64,000 nucleotides of DNA from Chloroflexota bacterium (GTDB lineage: Bacteria; Chloroflexota; Dehalococcoidia; Tepidiformales; Tepidiformaceae). Both the position numbers and the translations under genes were made by a program. Where the stretch lies: assembly GCA_026705605.1 (NCBI GenBank), contig JAPPAK010000001.1, positions 860,164-924,163 on the forward strand, written 5' to 3'. Positions 16,260-24,955 of this stretch are shown piece after piece; the first letter of the stretch is position 1, and every line of letters starts with the position of its first letter. Under the pieces are notes generated by a model. It worked only from the letters and a program-made list of their open reading frames with translations. It ran no database searches and was not told where the DNA came from.

Positions 16260-17059
16260 TAGGCGTCCTCGAACGCGTCGAGGTCTTCCGGCAGCAGCTT
16301 GCCGAACTTCCGCTTCCGGCGGCCGTACTCGGCGAGCGCCAGGTCGACGTCCTCCCGCCCGAAGTCCGGCCAGTAGGCGGAGGTGAAGTAGAGCTCCGCG
16401 TAGGCGCTCTGCCAGAGCAGGAAGTTCGAGATGCGCTGCTCACCCGCCGTCCGGATGACAAGGTCGGGATCGGGGAGGCCGCCGGTGAGCAGGTGCGACG
16501 ACACTGTCGCCTCGTCGATCTCGGCGGCGGGGACGCCCTCTTCGGCGATCCGTTGGATAGCGGTCACAATCTCGTCCCGGCTGCCGTAGCTCAGGCAGAT
16601 GTTCAGCATCAGCCCGTCGTTCCCGCGGGTTATCGCCACAGCGTCCTTGACTCGCACGGCCAGCGCCGCCGGAAGCTGTTCCAGGTGGCCGAAGTGGCGG
16701 ATGCGCACGTTATCGCGCTGCATGTTGTCCAGCTCCCGCTGGAGGAAGCGGTCGATCAGCTGGAAGATCACCGACACCTCGCTCGCCGGCCGGTTCCAGT
16801 TCTCGGTCGAGAAAGCGAACAGGGTGACGTAACGGACGTCGTGCTCGGCGAAGCGCTCGATCACGCGCCGGATGTTTTCCGCCCCCGCCCGGTGCCCGGC
16901 CGCGCGCGGCAGGCCGCGTTCCGTGGCCCAGCGCCCGTTGCCGTCCATGATGATCGCGATGTGGCCGGGTACGCGCCCACCCGTCAGCGACGATATGCGG
17001 TCGCCGCCGGGGTCGGTCCGGGGTTCGGTCCCCGCGCGCTGCGCCAGCCTATAGCTCAA
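16259..17059 (-). CDS. uppS: Isoprenyl (undecaprenyl) diphosphate synthase
   Basis: A cis-prenyltransferase that extends FPP with IPP to the C55 lipid carrier for wall glycans. The 266-residue protein has HIAIIMDGNGRWA with the catalytic Asp, then RAAGHRAGAENIRR, FAFSTENW and a C-terminal RTAGEQRISNFLLWQSAYAEL segment. The first 30 residues are not conserved in the family. It overlaps frr by 11 bases. Confidence 0.95.
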   Translation of the reverse strand: MSYRLAQRAGTEPRTDPGGDRISSLTGGRVPGHIAIIMDGNGRWATERGLPRAAGHRAGAENIRRVIERFAEHDVRYVTLFAFSTENWNRPASEVSVIFQLIDRFLQRELDNMQRDNVRIRHFGHLEQLPAALAVRVKDAVAITRGNDGLMLNICLSYGSRDEIVTAIQRIAEEGVPAAEIDEATVSSHLLTGGLPDPDLVIRTAGEQRISNFLLWQSAYAELYFTSAYWPDFGREDVDLALAEYGRRKRKFGKLLPEDLDAFEDA

Positions 17060-17612
17060 GCAGCTCCTCCTCCTTGCGCTTCATCGCCTCGTCGATCAGG
17101 CCGGTGTGGGAGTCGGTCAGCTTCTGCAGGTCGCCCTCGTAGTCGCGCAGGTCGTCCTGCGTCATATCGCCGTCGCGCTCGCCCTTGCGCAGGTCGTCGT
17201 GCGAGTGCCGGCGCACATTGCGTACGGCCACGCGCGCGTCCTCTGCCTTCTGGTGGACCATGCGCACGAACTCGCGGCGGCGCTCCTCCGTGAGCTGGGG
17301 AATGGGCAGGCGGATCAGCTGCCCGTCGATGTTCGGGTTCAGGCCCAGGTCGGAGGTCTGGATCGCCTTCACGACCGACTGAACCGCCCCGGCATCCCAC
17401 ACCTGCACGGCCAGAAGCCGCGCCTCGGGGGCGTTGATGGTGCCGAGCTGGTTGAGCGGCTGCGTCTGCCCGTAATGCTCCACCTGCAGCCCCTCGATGA
17501 GGCTGGGGTGGGCGCGGCCCGTGCGGACACCGGCAAGCTCTCGATGGAACGCCTCCACGGCGCCGTCCATGCGCATCTCTGCGTCCAGCATGATCTCGTC
17601 TGGGTCGGCCAT
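17049..17612 (-). CDS. frr: Ribosome recycling factor
   Basis: A 187-residue RRF, which splits post-termination ribosomes with EF-G. Family features include VRTGRAHPSLIEGLQVEHYG near residue 30, LPIPQLTEERRREFV in the middle and a long helical bundle ending with a charged tail. It lies 15 bases after pyrH in the usual order. Confidence 0.96.
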   Translation of the reverse strand: MADPDEIMLDAEMRMDGAVEAFHRELAGVRTGRAHPSLIEGLQVEHYGQTQPLNQLGTINAPEARLLAVQVWDAGAVQSVVKAIQTSDLGLNPNIDGQLIRLPIPQLTEERRREFVRMVHQKAEDARVAVRNVRRHSHDDLRKGERDGDMTQDDLRDYEGDLQKLTDSHTGLIDEAMKRKEEELLEL

Positions 17613-17627
17613 GCGTCTGCTCTCGAT

Positions 17628-18374
17628 CTACCCCGGATGGGCGGGCTCGGTAAGCGCTCCCGCGCTCACGGTCGTGCCGATGCGCTCCCCGTTGAGCGCC
17701 CGGTAGATGCTGTCTTTCGCCCGCACGTCGAAGACGACGATGGGGAGCTCGTGCTCCATGCAGAGGCTCAGGGCCGTGCTGTCCATCACCTGCAGGCGCC
17801 GCTGGATCGCCTCGATGTGGCTCAAGCGCTCGAACCGCGTGGCATCCGGCGAGGTCGCCGGGTCGGCGTCGTACACGCCGTCCACCCCGTTCTTCGCCAT
17901 CAATAGCGTCTCGCAGTCGACCTCGATGGCGCGCAGGGCCGCCGCCGTGTCCGTGGTCATGAACGGGTTCCCTGTTCCCGAGGCGAATACGACCACGCGC
18001 CCCTTCTCCAGGTGGCGGATCGCCCGGCGCCGGATGTAGGGCTCCGCGATCTGCGCCATCGTCAACGCCGTTTGCGTGCGAACCTCCGCGCCGGCGTGCT
18101 CCAGGGCGTCCTGAAGCGCGAGCGCGTTCATCATGGTGCTGAGCATCCCCGCGTAGTCGGCGGTGGCGCGGTCCATCCCGGTCTCCGCCGCCGACTGGCC
18201 CCGCCAGAAGTTGCCGCCGCCCACGACGATCGCGACCTCGACCCCAACGGCCGAGGCTCGCGCGATCTGTTCCGCGAGATTGGCGATCGTGTCGGGATCG
18301 ATGCCAAACTCGCGGTCGCCCATCAGGGCCTCACCGCTGAGCTTTACGAGCGCGCGCCGGTACGCGTCGGTCAC
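17628..18374 (-). CDS. pyrH: UMP kinase
   Basis: Hexameric bacterial UMP kinase, 248 residues from GTG 18374. The start is chosen because [18 protein letters not shown] matches the family N terminus; the frame is open further upstream but overlaps tsf. VGGGNFWRG, the [19 protein letters not shown] segment and [12 protein letters not shown] are clear signatures. It lies 11 bases after tsf. Confidence 0.95.
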   Translation of the reverse strand: MTDAYRRALVKLSGEALMGDREFGIDPDTIANLAEQIARASAVGVEVAIVVGGGNFWRGQSAAETGMDRATADYAGMLSTMMNALALQDALEHAGAEVRTQTALTMAQIAEPYIRRRAIRHLEKGRVVVFASGTGNPFMTTDTAAALRAIEVDCETLLMAKNGVDGVYDADPATSPDATRFERLSHIEAIQRRLQVMDSTALSLCMEHELPIVVFDVRAKDSIYRALNGERIGTTVSAGALTEPAHPG

Positions 18375-18385
18375 GGCTCCCCCTC

Positions 18386-18892
18386 TTACGATCCGAGTTC
18401 GAAGCGTGCGAACCGCCGCACGCGGATGTTCTCCCCCGTCTTCGCCATCGAATCCTGAACCAGGTCCGAGATCGTCTTCGAGGCGTCCTTCACCCACGGC
18501 TGGCTCAACAGCGCGACCTCGTCGTCGTCGCCTTCGAGCTCCGGCTCGCGGTCGTCCGCCGAAACCACGGCGGGATTCATCGCCGCGACCTGCATCGCGA
18601 TCTCGTGCACGAGCGACCGGAATTCGTCCGTGTTCGCCACGAAGTCCGTCTCGCAGTTGACCTCCACGAGCGCGCCGATGCGGCCGCCTGCGTGGATGTA
18701 GGTGTCGACGACCCCCTGGCCGGTCTCGCGTTCGGCGCGCTTCGCCGCCGCCGCCAGTCCCCGCTCGCGCAGGATGGTGGCCGCCTGCGTCATGTCGCCG
18801 TCGGCCTCTTCCAGGGCTCGCTTTGCGTCCATTACCCCGGAGCCGCTCGCGTCGCGCAGCTCCTTCACCATTGCCGTTGAGATGCTAGCCAG
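18386..18892 (-). CDS. tsf: Elongation factor Ts
   Basis: Nucleotide exchange factor for EF-Tu. Signatures are [19 protein letters not shown] and NCETDFVAN. The short form of about 161-168 residues is present, ending soon after the core domain. Alignment to the family N terminus (M-A-x-I-x-A-x-V-K-x-L-R) places the start at CTG 18890-18892, overlapping the rpsB stop by eight bases; the first conventional start is ATG 18869-18871, seven codons later, which would cut into the UBA-like N-terminal helix. I annotate from CTG, with the start uncertain. Confidence 0.9.
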   Translation of the reverse strand: MASISTAMVKELRDASGSGVMDAKRALEEADGDMTQAATILRERGLAAAAKRAERETGQGVVDTYIHAGGRIGALVEVNCETDFVANTDEFRSLVHEIAMQVAAMNPAVVSADDREPELEGDDDEVALLSQPWVKDASKTISDLVQDSMAKTGENIRVRRFARFELGS

Positions 18893-19742
18893 TGGTCTGC
18901 TCCTCTGATGCCGGTGCGGCCGCCGCGGCGACCGGTTCTTCTGCTGCTGGCGCTTCAACCGGGGCCTCGCCCTCGGCTTCGGCTGCCGCGGTTTCCTGCT
19001 CGGCCGCGAGCTGCGCCATCTCCTCGCTGTACGCCTCGGCGCCGACTCCCGCCTCGCGGGCCGCGCGGCCCTCGATCGCGCCGTCGGCAATCTTGCCGAG
19101 GATGAGCTTGATCGCGCGAATGGCGTCGTCGTTGCTCGGGATCGGGTAGGCGATGGGGTCGGGGTCGCAGTTCGTGTCGACCAGCGACACGATCGGGATT
19201 CCCAGCCGATCGCACTCGGCCACCGCGATCGCCTCTTTCATCGTGTCGATGACGAAGACGGCTCCGGGAAGCCGGTCAAGGTACTTGATGCCGCCGAAGT
19301 AGCGGTTCAGCCGCTCGATCTCGTTGGCGATATCGAGCTGCTCTTTCTTGGCGCGCCGCGCGAACTCGCCGCGTTCGGTGCGATCCTCGAGGTCGCGCAT
19401 GTGACGGATGCGCGCCTGGATCGTGCGGAAGTTGGTGAGCGTGCCGCCCAGCCAACGGTTGTTCACGTAGGGCAGGCCGGCGCGCTGCGCCTCCTGCTCG
19501 ACCGTTTCGCGGGCCTGCTTCTTCGTGCCGATGATGAGCACGTCGTTGCCGCTGGCGACGACCTCGCGCACGAAGTCGATCGCTTCGTCCAGCCGCGTGA
19601 CCGTCTGCTGCAGGTCGATGATGTGGATGCCGTTGCGCTCGGTGAAGATGAAGTGCTGCATCTTCGGGTTCCAGCGACGTGTCTGGTGGCCGAAGTGCAC
19701 ACCGGCTTCGAGGAGCTGTTTCATCGTGACGGGCGTGACCAA
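18885..19742 (-). CDS. rpsB: 30S ribosomal protein S2
   Basis: The product begins [19 protein letters not shown], followed by TRRWNPKM and [11 protein letters not shown], the S2 signature. I start at TTG 19740-19742 because AAGGGG stands six bases upstream and the length then fits the family; ATG 19724 is the alternative. About 285 residues, with an Ala/Glu-rich C-terminal tail of some 45 residues, longer than in E. coli. It is the first gene of the leftward rpsB-tsf-pyrH-frr-uppS-cdsA operon. Confidence 0.95.
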   Translation of the reverse strand: MVTPVTMKQLLEAGVHFGHQTRRWNPKMQHFIFTERNGIHIIDLQQTVTRLDEAIDFVREVVASGNDVLIIGTKKQARETVEQEAQRAGLPYVNNRWLGGTLTNFRTIQARIRHMRDLEDRTERGEFARRAKKEQLDIANEIERLNRYFGGIKYLDRLPGAVFVIDTMKEAIAVAECDRLGIPIVSLVDTNCDPDPIAYPIPSNDDAIRAIKLILGKIADGAIEGRAAREAGVGAEAYSEEMAQLAAEQETAAAEAEGEAPVEAPAAEEPVAAAAAPASEEQTTG

Positions 19743-19910
19743 GGTCCGCCCCTTTCTGCGCGACGCATAGATTTGACGCAGAGCGCCAGGCGCCGCGCGC
19801 CCGCTCAGAATACCGGTGCTCCCCCACACGCGGAAGCGTGGACCTCCCAAACCTTCACCTCTAGCCACCGGGCGAGCGGACGTTTATCGTTAGCCGCAAG
19901 GAAGGAGGTG

Positions 19911-19976
19911 ATGCGCATGGACGACCACAGTAGTAGCCAACCCCATTTTCTAGCGCAGGAGGTGACCTCCTCCTAG
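19911..19976 (+). CDS. Possible 21-residue peptide with a consensus ribosome binding site
   Basis: AAGGAGGTG runs straight into ATG at 19911, a near-perfect match to the 16S anti-Shine-Dalgarno but with very short spacing; a second in-frame ATG at 19917 has better spacing. The frame encodes MRMDDHSSSQPHFLAQEVTSS and stops at 19976. The last codons contain AGGAGGTGACCTCCT, which can fold on itself or pair with the upstream ribosome binding site. A strong terminator follows 21 bases later. It could be a leader peptide or a small independent transcript; no family recognised. The 168 bases between it and rpsB hold a small hairpin (19827-19840) and no other gene. Confidence 0.4.
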   Translation: MRMDDHSSSQPHFLAQEVTSS

Positions 19977-19997
19977 AACAAGCGTTGAGCTACGAAC

Positions 19998-20035
19998 GGG
20001 GCCTGAGCGGTGCGATTGCCGCCAGGCCCCTTTTT
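19998..20035 (+). terminator. Rho-independent terminator
   Basis: GGGGCCTG (19998-20005) pairs with CAGGCCCC (20023-20030), with an inner GCGG/CCGC stem, followed by TTTTT. It ends the transcript carrying the 21-codon ORF just before birA. Confidence 0.85.
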
Positions 20036-20057
20036 CATTCCCGGATTCCCGCCGGCC

Positions 20058-20837
20058 ATGCCCGACTCCCTCGCCTTCGACACTGATCGCTTCGCTGCAG
20101 CCCTGCACACCACCGAACTGGGCCGCGACTTCCGCTACGTCCTCGAAACCCCTTCGACCATGGACCTCGCCCGCACCGCCGCCGCGGAGAGCGCGCCCCA
20201 CGGCACCCTCATCCTTGCCGAGGCCCAGACCGCGGGCCGTGGGCGCCGGGGGCGAGGCTTCTTCAGCCCCCCCGGCGGCAGCCTCTACTTCACGCTCATC
20301 CTCCGCCCCTCCCGCGATGTGTACGGCCGTCTCCCCCTCGCCGTCCCCCTCGCCGTCTGCCGCGCCTGCGCCCACGAGGGCGTCGATGCGCGCATCAAGT
20401 GGCCCAACGACATCTGGGTCGGCGAGCGCAAGCTGTGCGGCATGCTCATCGACGGCGAGACCGGCCCCGGCGGCCTCACCGCCTACGCCGGCATTGGCAT
20501 CAACGTGAACGCCGACCCCACCGCCGACCCCGCTCTGCGCGATACCGCCACCAGCCTCGCCCGCGAGCTCGGACGTGAGGTCGGCCGCGAGTCGTTGCTC
20601 GCCCGCATCTGCGACCAGCTTGAGGCCGCCATGGCCGCCCCCGAGGCTGATCTCGTCGATGCGTACCGCGCGGTCAGCCTCGTGCTCGGCCGCCGGATTA
20701 CCGTCGAGGAGCCCGAGGGCGCCTACGAGGCGCGCGCGCTGGACATTGCCTCCGATGGCGCCCTTGTCGTTGAACGCGAAGGCGGCGAGCGCCTTACGGT
20801 GCTCGCCGCCGATGTCTCCGTTCGTCCCGGAGCGTGA
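20058..20837 (+). CDS. birA: Biotin--[acetyl-CoA-carboxylase] ligase
   Basis: A 259-residue biotin protein ligase that activates biotin to biotinyl-AMP and attaches it to carboxylase BCCP domains. QTAGRGRRGRGFFSPPGGSLY holds the biotinyl-AMP loop and KWPNDIWVGERKLCGML the active-site Lys region; a BPL_C-like domain follows. There is no N-terminal helix-turn-helix, so it is the monofunctional (non-repressor) form. The start at ATG 20058 lies after the terminator; a frame open further upstream would overlap it. Confidence 0.93.
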   Translation: MPDSLAFDTDRFAAALHTTELGRDFRYVLETPSTMDLARTAAAESAPHGTLILAEAQTAGRGRRGRGFFSPPGGSLYFTLILRPSRDVYGRLPLAVPLAVCRACAHEGVDARIKWPNDIWVGERKLCGMLIDGETGPGGLTAYAGIGINVNADPTADPALRDTATSLARELGREVGRESLLARICDQLEAAMAAPEADLVDAYRAVSLVLGRRITVEEPEGAYEARALDIASDGALVVEREGGERLTVLAADVSVRPGA

Positions 20838-20846
20838 CGCCGCTGG

Positions 20847-21677
20847 CTACTCCTCGTCGTCGTCGTCGTCCTCGATGAACATGCGGATGAGGTCCATCGG
20901 CAACGGGAACACGATCGTCGAGTTGTTCTCCACGGAGATCTCGCCGAGCGTCTGCAGGTAGCGCAGCTGCAGCGTGATCGGCTGCTCCGCCATGACGTCC
21001 GCCGCTTCACGCAGCCGCTCGCTGGCCTGGAACTCGCCGTCGGCGGCGATGATCTTCGCGCGCCGGTCGCGCTCGGCCTCGGCCTGGGCGGCCATGGCGC
21101 GCCGCATCTGCTCCGGCAGCTCCACGTCCTTCACCTCGACCGTGCTGACCTTGATGCCCCACGGCTCCGTTTCCTCGTCGATGATCGACTGCAGCTGCTG
21201 GTTGACCTCCTCGCGCTGGGAGAGCAGGCCGTCAAGGTCCGTTTGCCCCATGACCGAGCGCAGGGTCGTCTGCGAGATCTGCGAGGTTGCTCGGATGAAG
21301 TCGAGGATGCGCACGACCGCCATCGTCGGCTCGACCACCCGGAAGTAGACGACCGCGTTTACGCGCACCGTCACGTTGTCCCGCGTGATCGCGTCCTGCG
21401 AGGGTACGTCCAGCGTGATCGTGCGCAGGTCCACCTTCACCATCCGGTCGATGAACGGCAGGAGCACGAACAGCCCCGGGCCCTTCGCCCCCTGCAAGCG
21501 CCCGAGCCGGAAGATCACCCCCCGCTCGTACTCCGCGACCACGCGGACCTGGAAGGGAAGAAGCGGGACCAGCAGGATGGCGCTCAACCCCAGCAGGAAG
21601 ACGCGGATGATCGTCGCCAGGACGCTGCTCGGCGGCTCCTGCTCGAATTGTTCGGGTTGTGGTAGCTGTTCGGTCAT
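20847..21677 (-). CDS. SPFH/stomatin-family protein (slipin)
   Basis: A 276-residue protein with an N-terminal membrane segment (about residues 20-42) and an SPFH domain starting [16 protein letters not shown]. Conserved segments [27 protein letters not shown] and [19 protein letters not shown] are typical of slipins/QmcA. The C terminus is a run of acidic residues. The start overlaps the NfeD gene stop by four bases (ATGA); slipin and NfeD pairs act together in membrane microdomain and protein quality control. Confidence 0.9.
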   Translation of the reverse strand: MTEQLPQPEQFEQEPPSSVLATIIRVFLLGLSAILLVPLLPFQVRVVAEYERGVIFRLGRLQGAKGPGLFVLLPFIDRMVKVDLRTITLDVPSQDAITRDNVTVRVNAVVYFRVVEPTMAVVRILDFIRATSQISQTTLRSVMGQTDLDGLLSQREEVNQQLQSIIDEETEPWGIKVSTVEVKDVELPEQMRRAMAAQAEAERDRRAKIIAADGEFQASERLREAADVMAEQPITLQLRYLQTLGEISVENNSTIVFPLPMDLIRMFIEDDDDDEE

Positions 21678-22999
21678 GGGTCGTTCTCCTTCCGTACCCT
21701 GAGCCTCAGGCCGTTTGCGCTCACGACGCGCACCTCTTCACCCTCGGCCGCGGAGCCGTCTTCCAGCTCCGCGTGCCAGCGCTCGCCCTGGATGAAGACC
21801 GTGCCGTCAGGCGTAAGCGGTGTACGAGCCACCGCCATTCTACCGACAAGCGCCTCCGCCCCGGTTTCCGAACGCATCTTCCGCATCCGAGCCAGCCCGA
21901 TCGCCATCGAAACGAACACGACGACGAGCAGGAACCCCAGGATGCCTACGACGATGCGGTTCGGCTGGAACTCCGTGGGCGTGTCCCGGAAGGCGATGAT
22001 CGCCCCCAGCACGAGCGCCACCAGCCCGCCCCCGGCGAGGATCCCCCCGGACGGCACGAACAGCTCCAGCGCGAAGAAGAGGAGCGCGATGCCGATCAGG
22101 ACGAGCCCGATGGTGTCGACCGGCAGCACGCCCAGGGCGAGGAAGCCGATCGCGATCGCGATCACGCCGGCCACGCCCGGGAAGATCACGCCCGGATTCG
22201 TGAGCTCGATGAAGAGGCCGATCATCCCGAGCGAGATCAGGATGGTCGCGAGCGTCGGGTTGGCGAGGTGCTCCAGCATCCGCTCCCAGACGGTCATGCT
22301 CGTGTTCACGCGCTCCGCCTCGGGCAGGCCATTGAGCGTCACCAGCAGCCCCGGCTTCAGCTCGATAGTGGTGCCTTCGATGCGCTCCAGGATCTCGTCC
22401 ACGTCACTCGCGACGAAGTCGACCACGTTCAGCTCAACTGCCTCCGTCTGGGTGGCCGCGACCGCCTCGCGGACCGCTTCCTCGGCCCAGTCGGCGTTGC
22501 GTCCCCGAAGCTCTGCGATGCCGCGGATGAAGGCGACTGCGTCGTTCTCGATCTTCTTGCCGAGCGTGCCCTCGAGGTCGCTGCCGTCGGCGTTGATCGC
22601 CGCGGCCGCGCCGATCGACGTGTTCGGCGCCATCACGGCCACGTGCGCCGACATCGTGATGAACGTTCCCGCGCTCGCCGCCCGCGCCCCGTAGGGCGAC
22701 ACATAGACGACCACCGGCACGTTCGATGCCTCGATGCGCTGCACGATCTCGCGCATCGACGAGCTGAACCCGCCCGGCGTGTCCAGCTGAATCACGATGA
22801 GCCTGGCGCCCTCGTCCTCGGCCTTGTTGATGCCGCGGTCGATGTAGCGCTCGGTGATCGGGCCGATGCCGCCATCGATCTCCAGCAGGTGGATGGCGCC
22901 CGGCTCGACGTCGTCGCTGCCGCACGCCACTCCGATCCCGACCGCGATCAGGATGAGCAGGAAGGCACGCCGAACCGTCTTCAGGGAACGCATCTCCAT
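21674..22999 (-). CDS. nfeD: NfeD-family membrane serine protease (long form)
   Basis: About 441 residues: an N-terminal signal segment, a ClpP-class (SDH) protease domain with IQLDTPGG and [11 protein letters not shown] (the Ser of SAG as likely nucleophile), four to five membrane helices in the middle (from [15 protein letters not shown]), and a C-terminal OB-fold NfeD domain ending [15 protein letters not shown]. The N terminus contains [11 protein letters not shown], which resembles a lipobox. Family members cleave stomatin C termini; the slipin gene follows directly. Confidence 0.92.
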   Translation of the reverse strand: MEMRSLKTVRRAFLLILIAVGIGVACGSDDVEPGAIHLLEIDGGIGPITERYIDRGINKAEDEGARLIVIQLDTPGGFSSSMREIVQRIEASNVPVVVYVSPYGARAASAGTFITMSAHVAVMAPNTSIGAAAAINADGSDLEGTLGKKIENDAVAFIRGIAELRGRNADWAEEAVREAVAATQTEAVELNVVDFVASDVDEILERIEGTTIELKPGLLVTLNGLPEAERVNTSMTVWERMLEHLANPTLATILISLGMIGLFIELTNPGVIFPGVAGVIAIAIGFLALGVLPVDTIGLVLIGIALLFFALELFVPSGGILAGGGLVALVLGAIIAFRDTPTEFQPNRIVVGILGFLLVVVFVSMAIGLARMRKMRSETGAEALVGRMAVARTPLTPDGTVFIQGERWHAELEDGSAAEGEEVRVVSANGLRLRVRKENDP

Positions 23000-23063
23000 C
23001 GAGTATAGCCAGCGTGTTCGGCGCTTTGGGGGAAGGCCGTTACCCTAGCGCGAGGGGGTCCCC

Positions 23064-23348
23064 ATGGCGGACAAGGCCCGCGGACTGTCGGAGCGCATCG
23101 ACGCCCGCCGTCGCCGCGCCATGGTGCGCGAGCTCCAGGCATGGCTCCTCAAGGAGCGCGACGAGGATGTCGGCGAGCTCGCCGCCGGTTTCCTTCTCGA
23201 CTTCGTGCTCGACCTGGCCGGCCCCGACCTCTACAACGCCGCCCTCACGGACGCCGCAAAGGCGTTCCGCGAGCACGCCGATATCGTCGATGCCGAAATC
23301 GCCTCGCTCACGCAGGATACGTTCAAGCCGCGCGAGGCGGGGGAGTAG
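23064..23348 (+). CDS. DUF2164 family protein
   Basis: A 94-residue protein. RRRRAMVRELQAWLLKERDEDVGELAAGFLLDFVLDLAGPDLYNAALTDA matches the conserved core of DUF2164, small soluble proteins of unknown role found in many bacteria (family match from memory of the pattern: ELxAxFLLDFxLxxxGPxxYN). ATG 23064 is preceded by GAGGGGG. It stands alone between divergent and convergent neighbours. Confidence 0.8.
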   Translation: MADKARGLSERIDARRRRAMVRELQAWLLKERDEDVGELAAGFLLDFVLDLAGPDLYNAALTDAAKAFREHADIVDAEIASLTQDTFKPREAGE

Positions 23349-23363
23349 TCGTCTGGTCGGGAG

Positions 23364-23936
23364 CTATCCCTGCTGGAGAGGCTCCACCGGCGGAAAGGTC
23401 GTCTCCCAGTAGTCGTTGAGACCGGCCACAGCCCCGCCGACCACGCCCTGGTGAATCGGAGGCCCGAGCAGCTCAAGGATCGGTCCGCCGCCCGCCGCGT
23501 GCAGGTAGGTCAGGCTCCCGGGAAGCGTCTCGCCCATGATCTCGTCGAGCGAGCTATCGAAGTTCAGCTGGACCACACCCGCGTTGGGATAGACCCAGCG
23601 GATCTCGCCGCCCTTCTCGAGCAGCTCCTTCGTTGCCGACACGACGTCATCGACATACAGGCCGAGGTGCTGGACGCCTTCGCCCCGCTCGTCGAGCCAC
23701 TGCTGGTGGGGCGTATCGCCCCGCACCGGCTGGATGATCTCGGCGATGCTGCCGGCAATCGCGCCGTAGTAGACGCGCAGCTCGGCCTCTTCGCCCGACA
23801 TCGAGTGGACCATGTAGGGCGGCATCAGGCGGAACTCGGCGCCCAGCAGGTTCGTGTACGTGTTCGCCATCTCGTCGGCGTCTTTCACGACGAACCCGAG
23901 GTGGTGCATGACAGGCTTGCCGGTGTGGATGGTCAT
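23364..23936 (-). CDS. VOC (glyoxalase/bleomycin-resistance) family protein
   Basis: About 190 residues with two beta-alpha-beta-beta-beta modules. The metal-ligand pattern is visible as MHHLGFVVKDADEMANTY at the N terminus and GVQHLGLYVDDV in the second module; a later ILELLGPP may supply the last Glu. Methylmalonyl-CoA epimerase-like or dioxygenase-like activities are both possible. The start is ATG 23936; the frame is open upstream but runs antisense-like into the next gene. First of a leftward catabolic group, though read after LLM and binding-protein genes. Confidence 0.8.
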   Translation of the reverse strand: MTIHTGKPVMHHLGFVVKDADEMANTYTNLLGAEFRLMPPYMVHSMSGEEAELRVYYGAIAGSIAEIIQPVRGDTPHQQWLDERGEGVQHLGLYVDDVVSATKELLEKGGEIRWVYPNAGVVQLNFDSSLDEIMGETLPGSLTYLHAAGGGPILELLGPPIHQGVVGGAVAGLNDYWETTFPPVEPLQQG

Positions 23937-24028
23937 CGGTCTCTCTTCCGTGCGTTCAGAGTGCCCGCGCACGCTACGCGATCCCGTCCCCCCGGGCCAG
24001 TAGTGAAGAACCGGGCACTGGCCGCGAC

Positions 24029-24940
24029 CTACGCCAGGCTGGCCCGCACCTCCGCCAACCGCCCGATCGACGCCACAGCATGCTCCTGCGTCGGCATCAG
24101 GTTGCGAACGATGACGTCCGTGTACCCCGACTCCTCCAGCGCCCGGAACTGCGCCGCGACCGTCTCCGGGCTGCCGATCGCCAGCGCCTCGCTGTCGAAA
24201 CCGCGGTAGCCCGACTCGACGACTGCACGTGCTGTGTCCTGTGCTTCTTCGTCGCTCTCGCCGACGTAGATGTCGCGCCTGATGGCGACGGGACCTGTCT
24301 CCTGGTGCCCGTGGATCTGCCGCCGCTCGTGGTACTCCGCCGACTGCGCCGCTGCCTGCTTCCCCGTCAGCCCCGGCGAGGCCAGCCAGCCGTCGCCCAG
24401 CCGCGCCGCGCGGTCGATAGCGCGCCGCGCGACCGCCCCGATCCACACCTCCACCCCGTCCGGCGGCACGGGGCTGATGCGGGCGTCCTGGATCTGCCAG
24501 CGACCCTCCGAGCTGACCGTCTCGCCCGCCCAGAGCCGCCGCATGATGTCGAGCGACTCCTCGAAGCGCGAGGGCCGGTGCTTCACGTTCACGCCGAAGG
24601 CCGGGAACTGGTTGTCGTCCGGTCCGATGGCGCACTGCATCACGAACGGCCCCTCGTGCAGGGCCGCCAGCGTCCCGATCTGCTCCGCCAGCAGCACCGG
24701 GTGCCAGAGTGGCAGCAGGAAGAGCGCCCCCGCCGGGCGGTCGTTCCACTCCGCCAGCACCCGCCCCAGCACCGGCACGTTCTGGTAGTAGGTCATCGGC
24801 GCGGTGCTGTGGTGGTCGCCCACGAAAAGGCTGTCGAGCCCCGCCTCCCGCGCCGCCGCCGCCCGCTCGACGAGCCACCGCCCACCCGTGCGCGCATCCG
24901 GCGCCCGCAGCGCCGTCGTCATTGATATCCCGATCCGCAT
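24029..24940 (-). CDS. LLM-class flavin/F420-dependent oxidoreductase
   Basis: A 303-residue TIM-barrel protein of the bacterial luciferase superfamily. The pattern REAGLDSLFVGDHHS, then HPVLLAEQIGTL, PSRFEESLDIMRRLW and AIDRAARLGDGWLASPG is diagnostic. FMNH2- or F420-dependent oxidation is known for the family; cofactor and substrate cannot be decided here. It is 16 bases from the binding-protein gene upstream. Confidence 0.87.
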   Translation of the reverse strand: MRIGISMTTALRAPDARTGGRWLVERAAAAREAGLDSLFVGDHHSTAPMTYYQNVPVLGRVLAEWNDRPAGALFLLPLWHPVLLAEQIGTLAALHEGPFVMQCAIGPDDNQFPAFGVNVKHRPSRFEESLDIMRRLWAGETVSSEGRWQIQDARISPVPPDGVEVWIGAVARRAIDRAARLGDGWLASPGLTGKQAAAQSAEYHERRQIHGHQETGPVAIRRDIYVGESDEEAQDTARAVVESGYRGFDSEALAIGSPETVAAQFRALEESGYTDVIVRNLMPTQEHAVASIGRLAEVRASLA

Positions 24941-24955
24941 GGTCCGACTCCTCCC

